Assembly: GCA_963821815.1 (NCBI GenBank) | Contig: CAWGFG010000006.1 | Coordinates: 1 to 64,000 of the forward strand | From: JASGTU01 sp963821815 | GTDB lineage: Bacteria; Chloroflexota; Anaerolineae; Caldilineales; Caldilineaceae | Reading direction: 5' to 3' | Length of the DNA: 64,000 nt | Shown here: piece after piece, positions 18,783 to 27,376 of the stretch | Position numbering within the stretch: position 1 is the stretch's first letter | How the letters are laid out: each line of letters starts with the position of its first letter | Made by a program: the position numbers and the translations under genes | The notes under the pieces: generated by a model | Databases searched by the model: none | Told to the model about the DNA's origin: nothing | What the model saw: the letters and a program-made list of their open reading frames with translations, nothing else

Positions 18783-20630
18783 GTGAAAATCCCGCATATC
18801 AGTTTGGTTAGTGTCGTTCTGGTTCTGTTTGCCACTGTTCTCATAACCAGCTGCGCCACGCCAATTCAAGCAGACGCAATTGTGCAGGAAAACAGTGGCG
18901 TCCGCCAGATGGAACTGGTGGGCCATATCGGCGGTCCGGCACTCTCCACCTGCCTGTACGGAGACTACGCTTTGATCGGCTACAGTTTCGAATTTGCGGT
19001 CGTAGACATATCGAATCCCGCCAAACCGCGCCGTATCGCCTACCTGATGATCCCTGCCAACGACATTGCGATTTCAGGTCATCACGCGTTCGTTGCTGGC
19101 CGCGACGCCCTGCACATCGTCGATCTTAGCCATCCGGAGCAACCAGTTGTGATAGGCGCGGCTTCACTACCCATGCCTGCGTCGAGTATCGAGGTGCGAG
19201 ATAACTCCGCATTTGTTGCGGTACGGAATGGGTTGAGCATTGTGGATGTAGACGACCTCAGCCGGCCAACCGCCGTCGCTTGGCTTGCACTGCCCGGCCG
19301 AACCGAGGGCGTCGCAGTGGGCGATTCCTATGCATATGTCACGGGCTCGAACGGTATGCACGTGGTCGATGTCACCAATCAGCATCAGCCCCAGCTTGTA
19401 CAATCACTGACTACCAACGGTTATGCGGAAGATGCGGAGCTACGCGACAGCATCCTCTATCTCGCTGACGGGGATGCCGGACTGACGCTCCTTGACGTCA
19501 GTGAGCCTGGTCATCCCACGCTCATGCTCTCGATCTCCACAGACGGATATGCCAATCGGGTGGCGCTGCAGGAAGGCGTCGCAGCCGTCGCCAACGGCCA
19601 GTCCGGCACTGCCCTCGTCGACGTGCGCGATGCGTATGCGCCACACGTGATCTGCACGATTCCCGGTAACCGTTTCGTGCTTGACGTCGCCCTGGGTGGG
19701 GATACGTTGCTGGCTGTGGATCGGGACCACGGCTTGACCGTTGCCCGTGTGGATGAGATGCGGCGGTCGGCCCAAATCATCGGCCAGTTGGTAACGCCGG
19801 GCTTCATGGGCAGCCTGTCCGTGCAGGACGCCAACGCCTATATCGTGGGCACCACAGACAGCAGTATACACATCTTGGATGTAGTTGATCGCGACCAGTT
19901 ACAGGAAATTGCCAGCGTAGGGACACTAGGTACCGCAATGAATGTCGTACCCGTTGGCGCCACAGTCTACATCGCGGATGGCTACGGCGGCGTCCAGCTG
20001 CTGGATACCCATACGAAGAGACTCACACTGGCGACAGAAAGCGCATTCCGCTTTGGCGAAGTACACGACGTTGCGGTCGTTGAGAATGTCGCTTATTTGG
20101 CAGGTCCTGGCGGCATTCGCGTCGTCAGTATCGCAGATCCAATGCAACCGCAGTTGATTGCCTGCCTGTGCGGACAGGGGGCAGCTTACCGGCTCGTGGT
20201 GCAGGACAATCTTGTATACGCCGCCGGTGGAGCGGATGGGTTGCGAATGATTGATATTACGAATCCGATGCAGCCGGCAGTGCTCGCAACTTTGGGCATC
20301 AGCGCAGAGGACGTTGTGGCGATAGACGGGTTCGCGTATGTGGCGGGCGGTGCGGAGGGGCTCCATATTCTTGATGTCCACGACCCTAGCCAGCCGCAGA
20401 TCCGGGCTGGGTTCGCAGGCGATGTGAAGCCAAGCGCAATCACCGAGTCGGACGGCATTGTCTATCTTGTCGACCGGGAGAAAGGGCTATGTGCGCTGGA
20501 TATCCATGACCCGATACATCCCTATGAGATTGCCCGCTACGACACGCCGGATATCGCTACCTCGGTCAGCGTAGAGGACGGGCTCGTCTACATCACGGAT
20601 CGGACTGGCGGTCTATTCATCCTGCGGTAG
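18783..20630 (+). CDS. LVIVD-repeat beta-propeller lipoprotein
   Basis: 615-residue exported protein. The GTG at 18783 is preferred over an ATG at 18762 because the near-perfect Shine-Dalgarno AAGGAGGTGA ends 2 bp before it. A hydrophobic segment ends in the lipobox LITSC (cleavage before Cys), which predicts a lipid-anchored outer-face protein. The rest is about a dozen LVIVD repeats of 40-45 residues, each with the pattern (V/I)VDISNPAxPxxIA: VVDISNPAKPRRIA, IVDLSHPEQPVVIG, LLDVSEPGHPTLM, MIDITNPMQPAVLA, ILDVHDPSQPQIRA. Several are preceded by YAY or FAYVAGG strands. The fold is expected to be one or two beta-propellers. Function is unknown; in related proteins the repeats are thought to mediate surface binding. 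Confidence 0.88.
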   Translation: MKIPHISLVSVVLVLFATVLITSCATPIQADAIVQENSGVRQMELVGHIGGPALSTCLYGDYALIGYSFEFAVVDISNPAKPRRIAYLMIPANDIAISGHHAFVAGRDALHIVDLSHPEQPVVIGAASLPMPASSIEVRDNSAFVAVRNGLSIVDVDDLSRPTAVAWLALPGRTEGVAVGDSYAYVTGSNGMHVVDVTNQHQPQLVQSLTTNGYAEDAELRDSILYLADGDAGLTLLDVSEPGHPTLMLSISTDGYANRVALQEGVAAVANGQSGTALVDVRDAYAPHVICTIPGNRFVLDVALGGDTLLAVDRDHGLTVARVDEMRRSAQIIGQLVTPGFMGSLSVQDANAYIVGTTDSSIHILDVVDRDQLQEIASVGTLGTAMNVVPVGATVYIADGYGGVQLLDTHTKRLTLATESAFRFGEVHDVAVVENVAYLAGPGGIRVVSIADPMQPQLIACLCGQGAAYRLVVQDNLVYAAGGADGLRMIDITNPMQPAVLATLGISAEDVVAIDGFAYVAGGAEGLHILDVHDPSQPQIRAGFAGDVKPSAITESDGIVYLVDREKGLCALDIHDPIHPYEIARYDTPDIATSVSVEDGLVYITDRTGGLFILR

Positions 20631-20897
20631 GTGTAGCATAAGTAGGCAGCGGGATTGAGGGTCCTCGAACTCCGAAAACGGCGCGGAGAAGAGATCCTTA
20701 CCAGGACGCTGAAGAAGGACTGCAATAACTCCGGGACAATTACTTATCAGGACCCAAATGATAGACCACTTTGACTTCATCTCGTGACTGGGTAGGCACA
20801 ATTCAACCAGGTATGCCATTGCAACGAGCGTACCGACGACATAAATCACATCACGGATATCAGTGTGGCGCCGTACGCGACGTCGACAGTGGATGCT
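20631..20897. other. Intergenic stretch
   Basis: About 270 bp between the LVIVD gene and a VOC relic, with no recognised gene or terminator hairpin. Confidence 0.35.
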
Positions 20898-21240
20898 CTA
20901 TCCGGCTGTCTTTTTCAACTCTGCACTGCCCAAATTCTTCATTTGCAGGAATGCCTGCGCAACACGATCTGACTGCCCATGAGTCGCCGTGATGGAAACG
21001 CCCATCTGTCAAGAGACATCGAACTTATCCTTCAACCCCCACGCACGCTTGGGATTCCGGCACTTCCGTGAGACCTCTCCGAAACGGTTGAACTCCGCGT
21101 GTGTATCGTACGTTAGCATCCGCGAAGGAATTTCTTTGCAGCCAAAGTCGCGGTCCTATGAACCGTCTACGCCAGCCAATCAGAAGCTGTTCAGCCTAGA
21201 ACCGGTCTCGGCAATCAGATCCACCGGATCAGACCCTGAC
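20898..21240 (-). pseudogene. VOC/PhnB-like protein, C-terminal relic
   Basis: Reading the minus strand, RDFGCKEIPSRMLTYDTHAE, FNRFGEVS and WGLKDKFDVS-stop-QMGVSITATHG follow each other. They fit the end of PhnB-like (3-demethylubiquinone methyltransferase-like) VOC proteins, where WGWLKDKFGVSWQIVP is typical. The tail SDRVAQAFLQMKNLGSAELK ends at the stop 20898-20900 and matches the family ending (AxRVxxAMLQMKKID). Stops at two points and the missing N-terminal half show decay. Recognition is by motif memory only. Confidence 0.5.
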
Positions 21241-21347
21241 AGGTTGCCAGTACGGTTACATGTGCCGCGTTCCAAGGCAGAGCGACCATACTGGTTCTGT
21301 GGACTCCGCCATGCGGCGGCAGATACGTGCAGGCACGCGGCTGACGC

Positions 21348-21635
21348 CTACTTCAACATCGCGGGCAGAAACTGCCGTTCCATGTGGAGCAGGCTGGCGT
21401 GGATGTCCTGAAACGTGCTGCCGCTGCGCTTCTGCTCCCACATCACCAGTGAGTTTACCTTTCCCGCCGCTAGAGAAGGGCTGGACAGGTCCGCGTCGCC
21501 GACCCACCCCCAGACTCCCTCCATGGCGCCGTCTGGGTGCACACGTCGCACACCCCAGCCCTGCGAAGCTCCGCTCAGGCCGACTTCCTGCTCCCAGACC
21601 ACCAGGTAGTTGCGTCCGGTGGCATCGCACACGAT
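21348..21635 (-). pseudogene. Fragment of a secreted WEQ-repeat protein
   Basis: Minus-strand frame with two repeat units: YLVVWEQEVGLS followed by GWGVRRVHPDGA, then SLVMWEQKRSGSTFQDIHA followed by LL. The pattern (x)YLVVWE...Dxxxxxxxx(V)xxDG is typical of repeat arrays in large exported bacterial proteins with a propeller-like fold. Only about 90 residues remain, with no start or signal peptide. The upstream side ends where the IS200/IS605 relic begins, so insertion may have cut the gene. Confidence 0.5.
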
Positions 21636-21690
21636 TCTCAGGGTTCCCCGTTAGTTCGACTACTATCATCCAGTCCAGTAGCATACCAAA

Positions 21691-22082
21691 ATGACGGTGA
21701 AACACACACGACATTCTGCCTACGAAGTCAACTATCACTTCGTTTGGCTCCGCTATACCGGCGACCGCTTCTGATTGACGGTATAGCGTCTCGACTGGTT
21801 GAGTTGCTGCAGGAGAAGACTCGCGAACTTGAGGGTGAAATCTGGCATGTGAGTGTACAACCTGACCACGTTCACCTGTTCTACAGCGCCCTGCCTACGA
21901 TTGCGCCCCACCAGATCATGCACCGGCTCAAGGGGTACAGCGCCCGCATGCTGCGTAAAGAGTTTCCTCATTTGCAAAGCCAGATGCCGAACATGTGAAC
22001 GCGCGCCTACTCTGTAGGGACGGCTGGCACTGTATCGGCTAAGACGATTCAGCGATACATGGCTGAGCAGGGCGCAGGGAGA
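21691..22082 (+). pseudogene. tnpA: IS200-type Y1 transposase TnpA relic
   Basis: ATG at 21691 followed by MTVKHTRHSAYEVNYHFVW, the conserved family start. A frameshift and stop follow, and the protein resumes in another frame as LYRRPLLIDGIASRLVELLQ. Then come the HUH motif in VQPDHVHLFYSALP, MHRLKGYSARMLRKEFPHL, and finally TIQRYMAEQ with the presumed catalytic Tyr. A stop also interrupts NM-TRAYSVG. These single-strand transposases excise the IS605 element, but this copy cannot be translated through. Confidence 0.85.
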
Positions 22083-22084
22083 AG

Positions 22085-22863
22085 GTGCGCACGGTCAAGG
22101 ACCGCTTGTCGCCGACCCAAAAGCAGCGCTTTGTCTTGGACGGACTCTTTTATCAGATGCAGACCGTCTACACCGATGCGTTGAACGAATGGCGCTGGTG
22201 CTGGCGCAGGAGTCGGCGCAGCACCAGCTACAACGACCAATGGAAACGCATGCGCAATAACGGCACAAGTACCCCCACGACATGCGGTTGTTGAACGCCA
22301 CGTCGATCCAACCTGCTCAAACTACGAGTCGCACAACGTCGCCTGTTCAGGCGCGAGAAGCACAGTTCTGGTTGGCGCAAGGCCACTCGACAGGTCGCCA
22401 AGCACCACGAGCATGCGGCCAATCGCAGGCGTGACTTCTGGCACAAGACTACAACCGAGCTCGCCCAAACGTACGGCCTGATGGCGATCGAGGATTTGAA
22501 TCTGGCGTCTATGACCCACAACGGCCATTTGTCCCTGTCCGCACACGACGCGGCGTTGGGCATGTTCCGGCAATTGTTGAGCTACAAAGTCGAAAATACG
22601 GGTAGCCAGCTAGTTGCTGTGGACCCGCACAACACGAGCCAAGCGTGTAGCGGTTGAGGCGTGATTGCCGCAAAGGTCTGAACGTACGTACGCATCATTG
22701 TCCTGCCTGTGGCGTTGAGATCGATCGTGATGTCAACGCTGCTTGTCCTATTCTTGCCCGCGGACTGCGGGTTGAGGCGCTACCGTATGCGGTTGCGGAC
22801 TGCGTCGCTTCAGATGCTCCCTCGCTTCAGCGGGGAGAGCAGGTCACTGCTTCATCGGCATAG
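22085..22863 (+). pseudogene. tnpB: IS605 OrfB/TnpB nuclease relic
   Basis: Begins with GTG at 22085 (VRTVKDRLSPTQKQRF). After a stop and frameshift it reads VAQRRLFRREKHSSGWRKAT, AKHHEHAANRRRDFWHKTT and MAIEDLNLASM, which is the RuvC-II Glu region. SYKVENTGSQLVAVDPHNTS then leads to QACSG, where a TGA replaces the next Cys. The zinc finger second half HHCPACGVEIDRDVNAACPI follows, with the RuvC-III Asp in DRDVNAA. It ends at 22863. TnpB enzymes are RNA-guided nucleases ancestral to Cas12; this one is dead. Confidence 0.85.
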
Positions 22864-23045
22864 CCAAGGCGTGTGCTAGCAAGCGCCTGATAGCGGGTTT
22901 CACCATAGCCTGCCATCCGGTTCAGCGCTTCGCGCAGTTCAATCCGCGCCAATTTGTACTCTCCTGCCAATCTATGGAGCAAACCAAGGTCGCAACGCGC
23001 TTTTGTTTCGAAGTGATAGTTGCTCAATTGGTGCAACACAACCGA
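22855..23045 (-). pseudogene. TPR fragment of a BTAD-type regulator
   Basis: Minus-strand stretch reading VVLHQLSNYHFETKARCDLG, LLHRLAGEYKLARIELREAL and YQALASTRLGYADEAV. It aligns closely with the TPR region of the regulator at 31763-35341 (MLHQLGNHHFETRARCDLGL, then EALICTRLGYVYEV). No other part of such a gene is nearby. It sits against the 3' end of the tnpB relic, so it is a stranded piece of a third regulator copy. Confidence 0.7.
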
Positions 23046-23162
23046 GCAACTGGCAAGCAACAGGACAGCAGTGAAAAGGAGAGGTCGAAACGCACGAGGA
23101 CGGTACATGTTTCGCGGTACCTTCTGCTAGGAAATTTGACTCGTTCTGCCGAATCCCCTCTA

Positions 23163-24229
23163 TTATCGCGCCAGAATCAAGCAAAATCTGACCGAAGATT
23201 GACCAGTTCGTCGCAGTGGTCCATCAGAAGTGTCAAACGCGGTTAAGATATCCCTGATCATCGATCTCTGGGACAGCAAAATGCAACCAAAGGGTATCTC
23301 AAGTAATGAAGCAGCTTTTTGGAGTACGGACTTCAGAATGACCGCCAGGTCCAATGACTGGCTAATTGTGGCGGCGATGGCATTCTGCACTGCTAGTTCA
23401 GCGTTCCGTAGCGTTACCTCTTTGGTCCGACTTGTGACCAAATCTTCGAGATGTTCCCGGTACTCATCCAGCGCTCTATCCGCCTGTTTCTTTTCGTCCG
23501 CCTGCTCTCGATAATAGACGAGGCTAAAGAGCGGAATCGCAAGCAAGTGGACCATGTTCCCGACTGGACAGAGTATTCTACTGAGTTCGTGTCCCGTGAC
23601 GAAATTGATCACCACTAACAGCTCCGACAAGAAGAGCATAGCCAATGCCAGGATCACGATGTTACGCAACCAACCTCTTTTTCGTACTAGGATGACAATG
23701 GCGAGCGCGATCATCACTACTCCAACGGCGTGCAGCAGCAAGCAGGCCATGTCTGGTGAAATCGTACCGTCGGATCGGCAGTGAGTTTTGTGGGCCAGAC
23801 CAGAAAGGAAATCATCACCGCAGCACCGGTCGCGCCAAGACCCCCACGCAAATACAGCCTGGCTAAACGGGCATCGTCGAGAATGTAACGAATAAATGAA
23901 CCGGAAATAACGACCAGCGAAACGAGCGTCATTCCATGCTCGATAGGAGCAAGTACAGAACAAGAAATGTCATGACCCTGTCCCGAGAGTAGGCGCAGCG
24001 ATAGATGGCCCAACATGAACAGTTCCCGGAAGAGCATCAGTCCGAAACCTACGACCAGTAGCCGTTCTCGGATCACCCTCTGCTGACGCTGCCGGCTCCA
24101 GGCTATCACCAGCAGCACACCCCAAAGCGCTGCGGCAAGACCAAAGCGCACTATATTGTTTTCTGGAGGTCCAGGTCCGCCGGCAAATTGAGTCAGCGCT
24201 TGGAGAATGAACTCAGGAATATTGCGCAT
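23163..24229 (-). pseudogene. Membrane sensor with coiled coil and partial GAF domain, broken
   Basis: Start at 24229 (MRNIPEFILQALTQF) with an AGAGGGA site 5 bp upstream. The N-terminal part has several membrane helices (FGLAAALWGVLLVIAW, LVVGFGLMLFRELFMLGHLS, TLVSLVVISGSFI). Near 23780 a frameshift moves to LLLHAVGVVMIALAIVILVR, then NIVILALAMLFLSELLVVI and further helices. A cytosolic coiled coil follows (DRALDEYREHLEDLVTSRTK), then a GAF-like start (SLDLAVILKSVLQKAASLLE, IPFGCILLS). The match ends there and the frame runs to 23163. The layout is that of a histidine kinase or diguanylate cyclase type sensor, but no output domain remains. Confidence 0.65.
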
Positions 24230-24798
24230 TTTGTCCCTCTGTCCATGGCGACCATTCTATACGCATACTAGAACAGACTGGCATCACTGAGTGAGTGTCG
24301 ATAGATCGAGATTCTCATCATCATAACGGCAACAGTGACCGGCTCGGCAGGACAATAGGATCGGTCGTACGATGGCCTACCCGCTAACCTTGGAGAGAAT
24401 TTACAAGGGGTCTTACTTCTTGCTATCGCCTTTCTCCACTACAGGTTGAACTGGGCGTCCAGCCCAATAATGAAAAATTTCGGATTGGCTTCAATCACCT
24501 CGGAATTGAATTCCACCGGTATCGCAAATCCTGTACTTTAATGGCGTGGGTAGAGAAGCCTGAAGAATGTATGCCCATTCTAACCGAAGCGCGTCGCATG
24601 ATCATCTCATAATCGTCACATAAACGTGGTGAACTATTCTGTTACCGAATAGCCCTATGGCGCGATTGCCTCTATCGGTAAGAATCTGGTCATTGTGCGC
24701 TGCTCCCTGATTGTGGAGCGTGTGGGCTTGCACTATGATCGGGTCAGACGACATCAAGCGGGACGATTACCCAATCCAAGTGACGAAAGGCAAACAGA
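24230..24798. other. Intergenic stretch upstream of the nucleotidase gene
   Basis: About 570 bp between two divergently oriented genes. One plus-strand stretch near 24440-24610 (ELGVQPNNEKFRIGFNHLGI, then EFHRYRKSC and KPEECMPILTEARRMIIS) reads like protein, but I cannot assign it to a family. No convincing promoter pair was found for the nucleotidase gene. Confidence 0.35.
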
Positions 24799-26250
24799 AT
24801 GGCTAGCGATCAGTCTCTCACTATCGTCCAGGTCAATGACACCCATAGCTATCTTGAGTTGCACCCGGAGTTGTTTTGGACCGGCAACGGCGCCACGTAT
24901 CGCATGGCCGGCGGGTATGCGCGCCTCGCCACGGTCATCGCGCAGATTCGCCAGGAGAAGCCGGGCAGTGTGGTTGTGCTCGACGGCGGAGACACCTTTC
25001 ACGGCACCTACCCCGCGGTGCAGAGCCAGGGCGAAGCCATGCTGCCTGTGCTTAACGCCATCGGCTTTGATGCCATGACCGCACACTGGGAATTCGCCTA
25101 TGGCCCGGCCCAGTTTCAGCGCCTGGCCGACCGGCTGGACTATCCGGTGCTGGCGCTTAATTGCTATGCAAAGGACAGCGAGGAACGGGTCTTCCCGTCG
25201 CATCGTATTGTGGAGCGCAACGGGCTGCGCCTGGGCATTATCGGGCTGGCGTCGAACATCGTGGACAAGAACATGCCGCCCTCCTTCAGCGAAGGCGTTC
25301 GCTTCACGCTGGGCCGCGACGAGCTGCCGGGTTGCATCGCTCATCTGCGAGATGACGAACACGTGGACCTGGTAATTGTGCTGTCGCATCTCGGCTTTCC
25401 CCAGGACCTGCAGCTGGCTGCCGACGTGACGGGCATCGACGTACTATTGAGCAGCCACACGCACAACCGTCTCACCCAGCCGGCCGTGGTGGGCCGCACG
25501 GTGATCATCCAATCCGGCAGCCATGGCTCGTTCGTGGGCCACCTTGACCTGTCGATTCGGGATGGGCGGGTTGTAGACTACCGCCACCAGTTGATCACGG
25601 TTCACGCGAGCATCGCGCCGGATCCGTCCATGGAAGCGATGGTCGAGGAGATTCTTGCCCCCCAGCGCGCCCAGCTCTCCGAGATCGTGGGCCAGACGGC
25701 GACGCCGCTGAACCGCAATCGCGTGCTGGAGACGACTATGGACAACCTTCTGCTGCAGGCGCTGTTGCACGCAACGCAGGCGCAGACGGCTTTCTCCAAC
25801 GGCTGGCGCTACGGCGCTCCCGTCCCCCTCGGTCCTGTGCGCGTCAACGACCTATGGAACATCATCCCGGTCAATCCACCCGTCTCGCTGGTGGACCTGA
25901 CCGGCGAGGAGCTGCGCTTGATGTTGGAGCAGAACCTGGAGAGCACGTTCTCTCGCAACCCCTACGAGCAGGCGGGCGGTTACGTCAAGCGCATGTTAGG
26001 GCTCAACCTGTATGCCAAAATCGAGAATCCCATGGGACAGCGCATCCAGGAACTGTTCGTGTGCGGTGAGCCGGTACAGCCCAACCGGGTCTATTCCGCC
26101 GCATTCGTCACGTACCAGGGCGTGCCGAACCAGTATGGAAGCAATCGGCGAAACCTGGAGCTGTACGCGATCGACGCGCTGCGAGCATACTTCGCGGCGC
26201 ACAACGGTCCCGTGGTGGCAGATCTGCGCGACACCGTTGTCGCGGTCTAG
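24799..26250 (+). CDS. SoxB-like 5'-nucleotidase/metallophosphatase
   Basis: 483-residue two-domain enzyme of the 5'-nucleotidase/UshA/SoxB superfamily, which binds two metal ions and cleaves phosphate esters or, in SoxB, cysteine-S-sulfonate. Metal-binding motifs: NDTH (residues 13-16), GGDTFHG (63-69), AHWEFAY (95-101), VLSHLGF and SSHTHN (219-223). The usual GNHEFD motif is replaced by AHWEFAYG, which is the pattern of SoxB (GHWEF). The C-terminal domain from about residue 290 has VNDLWNIIPVNPPVSLVDLT and the G-G-Y-V segment of the substrate pocket. Unlike classical members it has no signal peptide, so it is predicted cytosolic. No other sox gene is in the window. The ATG at 24799 has a weak AAAGG site 8 bp upstream. 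Confidence 0.85.
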   Translation: MASDQSLTIVQVNDTHSYLELHPELFWTGNGATYRMAGGYARLATVIAQIRQEKPGSVVVLDGGDTFHGTYPAVQSQGEAMLPVLNAIGFDAMTAHWEFAYGPAQFQRLADRLDYPVLALNCYAKDSEERVFPSHRIVERNGLRLGIIGLASNIVDKNMPPSFSEGVRFTLGRDELPGCIAHLRDDEHVDLVIVLSHLGFPQDLQLAADVTGIDVLLSSHTHNRLTQPAVVGRTVIIQSGSHGSFVGHLDLSIRDGRVVDYRHQLITVHASIAPDPSMEAMVEEILAPQRAQLSEIVGQTATPLNRNRVLETTMDNLLLQALLHATQAQTAFSNGWRYGAPVPLGPVRVNDLWNIIPVNPPVSLVDLTGEELRLMLEQNLESTFSRNPYEQAGGYVKRMLGLNLYAKIENPMGQRIQELFVCGEPVQPNRVYSAAFVTYQGVPNQYGSNRRNLELYAIDALRAYFAAHNGPVVADLRDTVVAV

Positions 26251-26826
26251 CCGAAAGACCACGACGAGTACACACGTGGCGGCGATCCATCACGCCTGAC
26301 AAGAACAGTCATGTGAACCGACGCCGTCTCACCCACAGTCTGGCGCAGAATTGTGCCTACAGACCCTTCAGCTCATCAACGGCAATATAACAAATGTATC
26401 TGTATGCACCATGTCACGAGCCGCATAACCGGGTGACTCGTACACGAATTCTGGGTCACTCCACGAATCCTCACGGAATAGTGAGGTAAGCAGCCGATAT
26501 TGTGATTCCGTGACCCGCCGATCAAGCAAATCTGTATCTGAAATAGCGAACCCTACGTGCCAATGATGAATGAGATAATTTGCGAGTGGGAATCCTGTAC
26601 GATTCCAACCGGTAAGGAGTGGAAGACGCGAGTGAGACACTGAGTCGCCAATGGGTTGAGATGCGGGAACCTGCCCACCTTTTTGCGGCTAGAGGCGATG
26701 ATATCAGCGCCTGGTGTAAAAGGGTTCTTTCGGATTTTTGAGATGTTGTTGGCGAACTCAATCAAGTGTCGACAAAAGGTCGGCATCTGATAGTATGAGG
26801 CTCTTCAATAGAAAAAGGCCTTAACC
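26251..26826. other. Intergenic stretch with one uncertain reverse open frame
   Basis: A 90-codon minus-strand frame (26368-26640) reads HHWHVGFAISDTDLLDRRVT and LLTSLFREDSWSDPEFVYES, which looks protein-like but matches no family I know and has no ribosome site. The rest shows nothing. It could be a decayed gene. Confidence 0.3.
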
Positions 26827-26955
26827 ATGACTTTGCAACTGCAGCCGATGGAGCCGATTCCGGAAGATTTAGCCAGAGTTGCCAAAGCTGCTTTGCCCAA
26901 AGGGAATCCATATCTGCCGCTTCGTGACCAGTTAGGGACGATGCTCGAGGATGGG
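26827..26955 (+). pseudogene. DUF772/IS1182-type transposase, N-terminal stub
   Basis: The first 43 or so codons, MTLQLQPMEPIPEDLARVAK then ALPKGNPYLPLRDQLGTMLE, match the start of DUF772-domain transposases (IPxxTAxVAxAAFPKGNxYLxLRDELG). The match stops near 26955, where sequence of a CHAT-domain protein takes over in another frame. The rest of the transposase is absent. Confidence 0.65.
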
Positions 26956-27360
26956 CTGTCGCCGATCAGTATCCGAATGATGGACAACCTGCTCTTACCC
27001 CCTTCTCCCGTTACGTGCCCGTGCGCCAATGGGATCGGCCTGCGCCGGTGGACAGCCGGCTTGTGCGGATGCTCGTCATTCTCGCTTCGCCCGCAGATCT
27101 GGACGATTGGGGCCTGGACGCCATTGAGCCCGAGGAGCGATCGGATTTGCACGCGCTGTTCGACGGCCTGCGGGATGTGGAGCCGATCTATCTAGAAAGC
27201 GGCGGCGGCTTGAAACCGACTCTCAACGAGATCGGCAAGGCTGTTGCTGACGGCTGCGATCTCGTCCATTTCCTGTGCCACGGCGGTCACACACAGGCGG
27301 GTACAGTTCTCTACCTGGAAGACGAAGAGGGCTAGGTGGGTCCGGTCACCTACAGCACGA
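26955..27360 (+). pseudogene. CHAT-domain protease fragment
   Basis: Internal piece of a CHAT (caspase-like) domain protein. It reads FSRYVPVRQWDRPAPVDSRL, then VRMLVILASPADLDDWGLDA, then EIGKAVADGCDLVHFLCHGG. FLCHGG carries the expected catalytic His, and LYLEDEEG is followed by a TAG where a Gln codon is expected. VGPVTYS continues for a few codons. The catalytic Cys region and any N-terminal effector domain are missing. CHAT proteases take part in several bacterial defence and cell-death systems; this copy is inactive. Confidence 0.75.
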
Positions 27361-27376
27361 CTGTCCATATTCATTG

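Larger units (their letters stand above)
21640..22863. mobile_element. IS200/IS605-family element, decayed
   Basis: Adjacent tnpA-like and tnpB-like relics in the same orientation, the standard IS605 layout. Exact ends were not found: the left end lies somewhere between 21635 and 21690, and the right end after the tnpB stop at 22863. The terminal hairpins and the guide-RNA region expected at the tnpB 3' end could not be identified by eye. Confidence 0.65.

Noticed and set aside
22085..22863. Possible working TnpB with guide RNA
   Set aside because: The frame has internal stops, a frameshift and a lost zinc-finger cysteine, and no clear right-end RNA was seen.
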